Shown piece after piece: positions 1 to 7,396 of a DNA stretch of 20,660 nt. Both the position numbers and the translations under genes were made by a program. The notes beneath the pieces are model-generated. The model saw only the letters and a list, made by a program, of their open reading frames with translations. It was not told where the DNA came from and searched no databases. The stretch's first letter is position 1; the number at the start of each line of letters is the position of its first letter. Source of the stretch: Euglena gracilis (lineage: Eukaryota; Euglenozoa; Euglenophyceae; Euglenales; Euglenaceae); NCBI GenBank assembly GCA_900893395.1, contig CAAHFI010558238.1, positions 1 to 20,660 on the forward strand, read 5' to 3'.

Positions 1-1189
1 AAATTGCACTGACATGAATCTTCTGGCCTGAATCGTAACCCTAATCTTAATCTTCTAACCCTACTCCTTCAATACCCTAAAAATTCCGACTACTTGAAAA
101 TTTTGGTGGCGGTCACTGAGCGAACAAGTACCCTCTCTTCCTCTTCATGGTCTTTGCCGAACGGACATGTCGTGACAATTTAAACCGGAATCTTTGCGGG
201 ACAAAAAACTGGTCAAAATGGGGACGAGGGGGGCGCAGGGGAGACACCCCTAGTAAGCCCACCATTGAGGAGGGCTTCAAACATTTTGGACCGCAAAGAA
301 GGAATTTTTTGAGCTCCATTTTCGAGGCGCCTTTTTTGAAACATTGTCCTCAAAAAGAAACCCCAAACGGACGAAACAACCACTTTTGGTTGCAAACAAG
401 ACAAAAATCAAAAACTACACAATCAAATCTTTCTGAGTTGGAAGTTTTTGTTGTTGAAGGAGAATAAGGGTGTGGACTTCAAACTCCTGAATGAACCTTG
501 GGCCTCACGTCAGGCGCAAATCTTTGCCTGAACCCCACTCCTTCAACGACAAAAATTTCTGACTTAAACTTTTGGTAGCAGCCCCCATTAAGCCCCCCCC
601 CAGGGGGGTTTGTTTTGCCGCAAATAAAAAAGCTATGTGTGAGAAGCCCGCCCAATGGTGTCATTCAGAAAAAGCAGAAAATTTTGGGTGGAAATCACAA
701 TTTTCCAGCAGAATTCCTCCACTTGGACAAAATTTGCCACAATTCTGGGGAAAAAAAGGAGGTGAACAACCAATATTGGTGTAATACACAAATACATACA
801 AAAAACCCACAAAAAATCCACAAATACAAAACAAATTGGGAGAAATACCCCCTCCAAACTGGTTCCGCCGGGAAGCGTTGGGTTTTTTTTGGAAATGCCT
901 TCAGATTTTGGGGGACCCCTGGTTCAAGCCATTCCGTCCCCCAACAACCAAAATGTTCTCAAAAAGTTGGCACCAATTGAAATGAAATACAAATTTCATA
1001 TCATTTTGAAATTGTTTTTTTTTTAAAAAAATGGATTTGTCGTTGCGTGATTTCATTTGATGGCAGGGCCTTCACATCCCAAAAATGACTGTTGAATTCT
1101 CCCAATCTTGATCAGGAATCATTTTCCCCAATTTCCCAAAATTTTCATTTTTTTTCATTTTGGGTGGAAAAATGCTTCGGGAATCACAC
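1..1189. other. Unassigned DNA left of SAR1
   Basis: No recognisable gene. The stretch is rich in A and T runs, with open frames of up to about 120 codons but no conserved motif. It contains the threefold repeat annotated separately. The missing last exon or exons of SAR1 (minus strand) would be expected here; I searched for the usual SAR1 C-terminal sequence and did not find it. Confidence 0.6.
58..590. repeat. Three diverged copies of a ~45-bp motif, one inverted
   Basis: The motif is approximately CTCCTTCAAnnaCnAAAAAtTtC. It occurs on the plus strand at about 58-112 and 530-590, and on the minus strand at about 428-475. Copies are perhaps 70-80% alike by eye. No target-site duplication is evident. 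It may be an old dispersed repeat or the remains of a foldback. Confidence 0.45.
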
Positions 1190-1782
1190 CCAAGTTTTGT
1201 TTGAGAACTTCTTCTGGAACAGCAGTTGGAATATCAATCTTATTTCCCAAGATAAAAATGGCACCTTTGCCAGGTCATCTTGTGTCAGAAGTCCCTGCCA
1301 TGTTACAACATTTTGAAAATGCCTTTTAACTGAAATTCCATACATCCAATTCTGCCTTTGGCTCCTTAAATCGACTTGGGTCAGCAGCATCAACCAGAAA
1401 GACGATGGCATCTGCCTTGGTGTAAATAGTCCTTCCACAGTCGACGTGCCTCCACGTGACCACCAAGATCAAATGTTCGAAGCTTGATGTTTCCCATATT
1501 CAACTCCTCCATATCTATGAAACAAAAAAAAATCGTTTTTTTCATTTTTTGAAAAAAAGCATACTGGGATGAACTGTGGGCCTGTGAAGGCCCAATTTGT
1601 CTTCTTTCAGCATGTGAAGCAGCGTGTTTTCCCGGCGTTGTCAAGACCCAAAAAAAAATCTTGTGAGGCGGGAAGTTGTATGAATATTTTGCACAAAAAG
1701 GAAATCAAACCTTTCCTGTCTTGCTTGATAGCCCAAGGAATTTGAGAACGCCCCAGAACCAATCAAACCATCCACCCATCAT
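1190..1782 (-). pseudogene. SAR1: SAR1-type small GTPase, four exons, frame-disrupted and 3'-incomplete
   Basis: SAR1 is the small GTPase that starts COPII coat assembly at the endoplasmic reticulum. Exons on the minus strand are 1782-1711 (amphipathic N-terminus GGWFDWFWGVLKFLGL), 1659-1565 (P-loop GLDNAGKT, then PTVHP), 1514-1344 ([30 protein letters not shown]) and 1294-1190 (GLLTQDDLAKVPFL, then NKIDIPTAV). DLGGH instead of DLGGQ is characteristic of SAR1. The introns are 51, 50 and 49 nt with donors GTTTGA, GTATGC and GTATGG and AG acceptors. The start is the first of two ATGs at 1782 and 1779. Four single-base frame disruptions occur: one T short in the run opening exon 2, a C lost just after the P-loop, an extra A in exon 3 (TATTTACACC) and an A lost before NKID. 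The last ~40 residues are absent. Substitutions are few and introns are intact, so this is either a young decaying copy or a real gene with uncorrected indels. Confidence 0.9.
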
Positions 1783-2385
1783 TAAGACTGAATTAAGGAA
1801 TGTCCAGAAACACGCGCTTTTCAAGCGAGGGGGCCAAAACCCTGGGTCTTGCCGAAAATCGGGGGGCCTTATTTTTTTGTGGGGTTTACACAAGGCGCCT
1901 GGTTTGTTACAGCTTTGGAAGCAAAGGGGATGCAAGTTGCCTTTCTTAAAAAGTTTTTTTTCCATTTCGGCTGAAGAGGTCTGGACGTCCTGGACCGCAA
2001 GTCGGCCAGCCCCTTGGAAATTTTTTTTTCAACAGGAGGCCGACCTGAGCATATGAGAAGCGGGAGGGCGGTGCACCACCGGTTATCGAGGGAGGTTCTT
2101 CGGTTGCCTGAAGTTTGTTAACCATGCCGTCAACGGCATTTGATGATAGCATCGAAAATTGCTTTCCGGCGTCAGTTCAGTGTGCCATCACTTGCATTCC
2201 TTTGGACCAAAATAAAAATGGAGTGGTCGTTAGTGTGCAAAAAAAAACCTTACAACCCGCCCTTGGCCTCCTATTTATTTGCACCGTCTGTGTCGTTGAG
2301 CTAGAGCGCGATCCCCGTGACCCCCCATGACCCGCACCACCCCTTGTTTGTGAAGGAAACACAAAAATTATGCCCCCTCCTGATG
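1783..2385. other. Unassigned DNA right of SAR1
   Basis: This is upstream of the minus-strand SAR1 start, so any SAR1 promoter would lie here. No TATA-like or other promoter motif stands out. It contains several T runs and no recognisable coding segment. Confidence 0.5.
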
Positions 2386-2427
2386 GTGTCCCATACCCTG
2401 CTCCACGACAGGGTGGGTATGGGACAC
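2386..2427. repeat. Perfect 13-bp-stem hairpin
   Basis: GTGTCCCATACCC at 2386-2398 is the exact reverse complement of GGGTATGGGACAC at 2415-2427, with a 16-nt loop. It directly precedes the large inverted repeat at 2445-2623. The two share the word GGGACACTATCG (2421-2432 and 2441-2452), suggesting a common origin. Confidence 0.85.
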
Positions 2428-2444
2428 TATCGAGGGGGGGGGGA

Positions 2445-2623
2445 CACTATCGGGAGGGGGCATGGTATCTTGACTTGGCTATACAACAATCGACTGCCAC
2501 TAACGGTTTTAGCAGGGGCGCTTAATGCCCTGGTGCCTTCGGTGCCTTGGGGCCCCGGTTACCGTTAGTGGCAGTCGATTGTTGTACAGCCAAGTCAAGA
2601 TACCATGCCCCCCTCCCATAGTG
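2445..2623. repeat. Foldback element with 63-bp inverted arms
   Basis: Arms at 2445-2507 and 2561-2623 are inverted copies with about four mismatches in 63 positions, around a 53-nt loop. Arms contain CATGGTATCTTGACTTGGCT and AATCGACTGCCACTAACGG. No protein is encoded, so this resembles a MITE or foldback-type non-autonomous element. I saw no clear target-site duplication. High arm identity suggests recent formation or correction between arms. Confidence 0.85.
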
Positions 2624-3303
2624 GGCCGGCCTGTTTTTTTTTTGACGTTGTTTTTTTAATTCTAACAATGTTTTTTTTTAAAAAATACGCCCACACTAGG
2701 TTTTGCATGGAAATTTTTTGAATGCACATTTTCAATCATTTTTGGCAACTTTTGGGTAATTTCTGCCAAAAAACTTCCTTCCACAAAAATGAAAAAAAGT
2801 CATAAAATTCCATTTTTGTTGCATTTTGGGATGTTTTTTGACCATTTTGGCAGTTTTTGAACCGAGTAGGATTCAAAGTATGGTTTGGGAGTTTCATAAC
2901 GAGTTTTTTTCAATGAAATTTTCCCTTTTGTTTTTTTTGATGTTTTTTTTTAATTTTTTTTTAAAAAAAACACGTTGTTTTTTTTTAAAAAAAAACAAAA
3001 AAAATGCCCACATATGCCCCTCCCGATAGTGTCCCCCCCCTCGATAATCCCGCCGGCGCCCCTGCTAAAACCGTTTGTGCAGTCGATTGTTCTAAAACCT
3101 ATTTTGCAGGTCCGGACGCTTGTCTTGAACAACGTTCGACAATTAGTAACCCGTGCGGTGGTTTTTTTTGCCATTTTGTGGTTTTTGTCAAGGAACTCTG
3201 AAACCGTTAAAAAGTAATGGCGCCCCTTTGAGAACCGTTTTTCAGAAACGGACACCTATCTTGAAAACCGTTTTATTGGGGGTGTTCGGCCCCGAGCGAG
3301 AAA
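2624..3303. other. A/T-homopolymer-rich stretch with a rearranged foldback copy
   Basis: Roughly 2630-3000 is dominated by T and A runs with no coding signal. At 3011-3096 lies an inverted, rearranged partial copy of the foldback next door: the segment reading CCCCTCCCGATAGTGTCCCC matches the reverse complement of the left part of 2430-2463, followed by the reverse complement of the CGGTTTTAGCAGGGGCGC segment at 2505-2522 and then the CAGTCGATTGT word. The remainder is unassigned. Confidence 0.6.
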
Positions 3304-3397
3304 TTGGTGATGGACTTTTTGGTGGTCGCTAGCGACCATTGGTGATAAGGCTGGTCGCTAGCGACCAGTTGCTAGCGACCACCAATTTTAAGTCCAC
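3304..3397. repeat. Cluster of GGTCGCTAGCGACC palindromes
   Basis: The 16-bp perfect palindrome TGGTCGCTAGCGACCA occurs at 3323-3338 and 3352-3367. A half-copy GCTAGCGACCACC lies at 3371-3383. The whole block is loosely symmetrical: GGTGATGGACTTTTTGGTGG on the left resembles the reverse complement of the right end, which reads GGTGGACTTAAAATTGGTGG. Function is unknown. Confidence 0.8.
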
Positions 3398-4064
3398 CCC
3401 CTCTAAAAAGGTTTCAAGCCCCCCCCTCCAAAGATTTTTCATTCAAATATGAAGAGAAATGACTCAAAAGCCACCCAAATGCCTTAGAAACCCCATTCGG
3501 GGTTTCATTTGCAAAAATTTTGGGTAATATCTTCTTTTTGCGCCAGTTTGTGAAACTTGTCTTTGTCCAGAGTTAAGGAGCACGATTCGGCCATCCTTGC
3601 ATTGCCACACAAGGGGATTTTTGTTATTTTTGGGGGGGGTCCCCCCCCCCCCCCCATGGAGGAGGCCGTAGGCCGACTAAAGTTTCGCATATCGGGGTTC
3701 ATTGGGGAGCGCGATTTGGCCCTCCTTTTTTTGCACACACAAGGGAGGTTAGGCAGGGGTGGGGGGGGGAGGTTGGGGCTCCGCCCCTAAAGGAATTTCA
3801 TGGAGAAACTTCACTGGTGAAGTTCTGGTTGATCCTTTCATGGTTGCAAAAACGAAGAAATGTGTTTCATTTTTCGAAATGTTTCTGAAATATTTCTGAA
3901 ATGAAATATATTTTCCCAATCTTTCGAAAAGTACCCAATGCTAGTCTGAAAGCCCCCCCATCCCTGGGGTTTTTCGTTGCTGAGGGGGTTGAGCCCCCGT
4001 CCCCCCGCGTCACCGCCTGCGTCCCCCCGCGTCCCACCAACAGGGAGGGGCAAAATATGCACCG
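3398..4064. other. Unassigned DNA with direct repeat and G/C runs
   Basis: A ~42-nt direct repeat lies at about 3576-3617 and 3704-3748 (GGAGCaCGATTcGGCC... ending ACACAAGGG). A small hairpin AACTTCAC-TG-GTGAAGTT sits at 3807-3824. A run of Gs then Cs lies at 3631-3654. No recognisable coding sequence. Confidence 0.5.
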
Positions 4065-4203
4065 TGCAGTTTTTGCAGTTTTTTGCAGTTTTCACATTTT
4101 GGGTTTTTTGCAGTTTTTTGCAGTTTTTTTGCAGTTTTTTGCAGCTTTTTTTCTGAAAAACTGCATGCGTGCAGTTTTTTTGCAGTTTTTTTTTTGATTT
4201 CAG
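4065..4203 (+). repeat. Tandem TTTTTTGCAG array 1
   Basis: About ten units of roughly TTTTTTGCAG, with T runs of variable length, cover 4065-4195. The array is interrupted by a perfect 10-bp-stem hairpin, AAAAACTGCA-TGCG-TGCAGTTTTT, at 4156-4179. Each unit resembles a 3' splice site (pyrimidine tract plus CAG). The array ends in TTTTTGATTTCAG at 4191-4203, immediately before a long protein-like frame. A matching array lies at 5175-5262. Confidence 0.75.
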
Positions 4204-4742
4204 TTTTGAGGAAACCTGAGGTGCTCATTTTTTGGTGCTCTGCGCCTTGTTACGCTGGATTATATTGTTTGAAGGGTGTTTCTCAAGTAATCCCACCAGT
4301 TGTCTTGCCCCCAACTGTTTTGCCAACTGCCTTGCCTCTTGACACAACAGAAATTGTTGTAGCCACCATTCCAAAAAACAGATTGTTTCGGTGACAACGC
4401 CACAATTTCTCCCCAACCAAAATCGCTCCATCTCCAACTTGTGCATGTGGTGACAGATGTCACAATGCTTATTTTGGCAATCGTGAGCAGATTCAACTAA
4501 TTATTTTGGGATTCGGGACCAAATCCAAAACTGTTTTTTTTTGTGCAAATTTGGTTGAAGTTGGAGTTTGCGAGATTTCGTGGAGACGCAAAGGAGCACG
4601 AGCTCCTGTAGAAGATTGGGCCTTATCCCAAGCATTTTGGCCAAATATCACACAAGCCAAATGCTTCAAAGAAGTCATTCTATTTGCAAGAAATTCCCAG
4701 ACCATTTGGCAATCCCCTAAAGACAGTATTCAAAGTTTGTGA
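4204..4742 (+). CDS. Candidate 3' exons of an unknown gene
   Basis: I do not recognise the product. A protein-like frame opens after the acceptor TTTTTGATTTCAG and runs to 4390, encoding LRKPEVLIFWCSAPCYAG and then a Pro/Leu/Val-rich part (IPPVVLPPTVLPTALPL). A proposed 66-nt GT-AG intron at 4391-4456 (donor GTGACA, acceptor GTGACAG) would remove an in-frame TGA and keep the phase. The frame continues at 4457-4742 with CHNAYFGNREQIQLIILGFG, VGVCEISWRRKGARAP and ends in QSPKDSIQSL plus TGA. If the intron is not used, the segment before the second exon reads CACGDRC, faintly like an AWS cysteine cluster, but no SET domain follows. The 5' end is undefined; the TTTTTTGCAG array would be in the preceding intron. 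Confidence 0.4.
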
Positions 4743-5174
4743 TGGTTGTAGATTTTTTTTTTAGTTTTGTAGGTTTTTTGCATCGTGACATGGGTGAAGT
4801 TCACCAGGTGATGGACCGAAAGTTCCAAAACTGAACATCCCATGCAAGAATTAAAGCATACATAGAAACTTTCTACATATGGGTATGTGCATTTTTTCCA
4901 TATTTAGCTGTTTGACACCTCCGTGGGCATGGCCGTCACAAGCTTTGGTGCAGGAAAACCAGTGTGAACCAGCATCCAAACCAAAACATGACTTGTGTTT
5001 CAGTGCATGAAACCCATGTACAGTGTACCTTGATTGATTGCTTTCATTTTTATTGTCATCAGCTCCAAAGCTGTGCAAAAGTTAGATGAAATTGGGGCGT
5101 TCTCTTGTGATTACAATTTACGTTGTTTTGCATATGCACACTATTTCAGCTTGTTTATTGTTATTTTTGTTGAT
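4743..5174. other. Spacer between two candidate genes
   Basis: This holds a small palindrome, GGTGAA-G-TTCACC, at 4793-4805. A segment near 5058-5150, after the acceptor-like ATTGTCATCAG, reads SKAVQKLDEIGAFSCDYN and could be an upstream exon of the next gene, but I could not link it by phase. Nothing else is recognisable. Confidence 0.4.
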
Positions 5175-5262
5175 GTGCAGTTTTTTGCAGTTTTTTGCAG
5201 TTTTTTTGCAGTTTTTTGCAGTTTTTTGCAGTGCAGTTTTTGACCTGCCCGTGTGCAGTTTT
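5175..5262 (+). repeat. Tandem TTTTTTGCAG array 2
   Basis: At least six TTTTTTGCAG-like units lie at 5175-5232, followed by a GCAG-containing tail to 5262. The unit is the same as at 4065-4203, about 1.1 kb away and in the same orientation. This array also lies just upstream of a proposed coding exon (ATG at 5317). Confidence 0.75.
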
Positions 5263-5316
5263 GCCCCCCCCTGGCACCAATTGGCTTGGTGTCCTTTTTT
5301 TGGAGGCTTTTCTGCA

Positions 5317-6626
5317 ATGTCAGGCATGCTCATGATGAAACGAAGAAGGGGAAGAGGTAAGATGGTTACCCCCCCCCCTTATTGTCCCACCGACCTCCCC
5401 CGGGAGGCCCGACACAAGGGGGGGGACAATAAGGGGGTACAAAGGAATTTCATTGGCCAGCCAAAAAAAACCCCCGTCGGAGGTTAGGCAGTACGGGGGG
5501 GGGGGGGCTGCGGACCCTCACGATCTCAAGGGGCTGGAGAAAATTTGGGGCAAGGACTGACCAGTGGTGCTCACTTCTTTGAGTCCATTTGGATTGTGAA
5601 TTAATTCTGTGTTTACAGACCGTTTTTGGAATGATGTCGAAGGTGGTGATAGGTGTGTTTCGCTCTCGAGGTGCCAACCCCGTGAGCACTGTGTGTGGAA
5701 CCAGACACAATCCCCTGCATTGACCCTAATTGTGGGGCACAGTGCCCTGGCACCGTGCACTGCAGCCCAACATAAGGTTGTTCAGGGAGCCAATTGGCTG
5801 TGTGCTGCCATGCACGCTCTGGGCGTGGGGTCGGACAACGCTGGCACCAACCTGCCTTCACCTCCGCCGGGTGGGGGACGGTTGCATGTGCGTTGTGACT
5901 TGCTCCACACATTCATGAGAGCAGCGTAGGCTGGGCTGGGCACTGGACTGCAGCGGGTGAAGTGGAATGCGCAGGTGCGCATTCTGATTTGTTCGGTGAC
6001 TTGCGCTGCAGGGGGGCAGTTTCCTCTGTCAATGAAGGACATGAATTCGTGCCTTGACACCTGCCGTCGCCGAGCCCAGGGTTTTCCATGCTGCTGCAGG
6101 TGCCGTGTTTCAGGGTGTGGTCTGATACAGCGACAATTGGTGCCAAGGGTTATTATTTTGGTTAATCTCCCCCTCACACACCCATGTTCAGCCTGCTGAA
6201 TCCACATCACAGCGGTGCACAACTCGGATTAAAGGCAGACAAACAACCGGCCATACCCAGTGTGTCCTTCAACATCAATGCGCACATTCCCCTTCCCATA
6301 GCCTGTGTCCATTCCAAAGAATGCGCACCTGCGCATTCTTTTGGGTTTCCAAAAAAAATGCGCAGGTGCGCATTCTTCGGCCCTGATACTCAGTGACACC
6401 CCCATTGTTTTGACCTTGGGAGTGCTGTGTCTCTGTGGCTGCAAGGTGTTCCCTCCCATACTCATCCCGGGTTCACCAGGCCCTGCCCCAGAAGCCATCA
6501 GCACACATCGGTGAACACAAGGTGTCACACCCAGGTCCAGGCTTCCCTGCGTCGCCCGTGCTCCGCATGCTGTGTGGAGTGTGCCGAGTGTGTGTCCAGC
6601 CACGCACTGTACCACAGTCGTCGTGA
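5317..6626 (+). CDS. Candidate four-exon gene of unknown function
   Basis: No known family is recognised. Proposed exons are 5317-5356, 5619-5925, 6012-6048 and 6480-6626. Donors are GTAAGA, GTAGGC and GTGCCT; acceptors are TGTTTACAG, GCGCTGCAG and TTCACCAG. All phases agree, and the coding total is 531 nt (176 residues plus stop). The product starts MSGMLMMKRRRGR, continues RFWNDVEGGDRCVSLSRC, a Pro/Gly-rich LPSPPPGGGR, RCDLLHTFMRAA, and ends in a Cys-containing tail LRMLCGVCRVCVQPRTVPQS. No signal peptide or membrane segment stands out. Exon 2 is open for over 100 codons with balanced composition, which is the best evidence. Exons 3 and 4 are weaker: if exon 3 is not spliced out it reaches a stop at 6055. 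Introns 1 to 3 each carry hairpins, including members of the GAATGCGCA family. Confidence 0.45.
5367..5440. repeat. Hairpin with TTATTGTCCC arms
   Basis: The left arm (5367-5387), ending CCCCTTATTGTCCC, pairs with the right arm GGGACAATAAGGGGGTA at 5423-5439. The C and G runs differ in length. A second inner hairpin-like word CCTCCCCCGGGAGG sits in the loop. It lies 10 nt after the proposed donor of intron 1 of the 5317-6626 gene. Confidence 0.75.
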
Positions 6627-6804
6627 AACAGCTGTAAATGGCATGATACGTGGTTGAGGCAGAATACTGGGGGGTGGTTCTTGGGGTCGCGTTAAATCCA
6701 AACAGCTCATTTTCATGGTGTTTACCCCCAGTCTGGAAGAGGCATCAAACCATGCAGAATGCGCACCTGCGCACTCCGCTTCCAGAATGCGCAGATGCGC
6801 ATTT
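5965..6804. repeat. Five dispersed GAATGCGCA-NN-TGCGCATTC hairpins
   Basis: Copies lie at 5965-5984, 6319-6338, 6358-6373 (ATGCGCA-GG-TGCGCAT core), 6757-6776 and 6785-6804. The centres are GG, CC, GG, CC and GA. The core ATGCGCA/TGCGCAT stem is intact in four copies; the copy at 6757 has one changed base in its right half, and the copy at 6785 has a changed outer base. The copy at 6319 extends to a longer stem through flanking AAAG/CTTT. The first three copies fall inside proposed introns. The last two are 3' of the proposed gene end. Confidence 0.85.
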
Positions 6805-7396
6805 TTACTAAAACTGCCTAAATTTTGTGACTCAACAAGGAAAGTGCATTCCCAGCCGTCTAAGAAGTTTGCAGATTTTGGTTTCGAAGTTCTGTTATGC
6901 AGCTGAATGACCACTGAATCTCCATGGTTTTTTTTTGCTTTTGCCTGTGATTATCGACACCATCACATTGCTTCCCTCACCATCAGGCTTCTTTTTAAGG
7001 AAGTTCGCACCCCCCCCCCCCGGGAAGGTGCTATGGGCACGCACAGCGGTAGGGCATTTTCAACCTCCTGGGGGGTCTGGTATTGGGGTGGGTAGTGCTA
7101 TTGCACACCCCTGGCGCCGAAGGTGTCAGGGCCCAAAAATGTCCATTTTCAAGGGAAAATTAACTTGCTCACCAGGCACCGAGGTGCAAAACGACCCCCC
7201 AGGGGGTGCCTGCTATGGGCAGGCACCCCATATCACAAGGCAAACAAAAGAAGATTGCGGCGAATTTGGTTAAAACAAATTCGATCTGTGTCTGCAAGTG
7301 ACTGAAATCTGCACCAGTTGACAGTCTGCTTTTTTTTCCCAGTCCGCCATCTTGAATCGCGGCAGCCGAACGTTTGGGGCGGTACACTGCTCCGCG
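6627..7396. other. Spacer with TATGG-loop hairpins
   Basis: Besides the last two GAATGCGCA hairpins, this holds a perfect 11-bp stem GGGGTGCCTGC-TATGG-GCAGGCACCCC at 7203-7229. A shorter hairpin with the same loop, GTGC-TATGG-GCAC, lies at 7028-7040, and GCACC-GA-GGTGC lies near 7166. The last 60 nt before the ATG at 7397 are GC-rich and may be 5' UTR or promoter, but no element is clear. Confidence 0.5.

Noticed and set aside
1-65. AACCCTAA-like words suggesting a telomere
   Set aside because: Only three or four irregular ACCCTA words are present, without a regular repeat unit, so an interstitial or terminal telomere is not supported.
4431-4475. CACGDRCHN resembling the AWS cysteine cluster before SET domains
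   Set aside because: No SET domain follows, and part of the match would lie in the proposed 66-nt intron.
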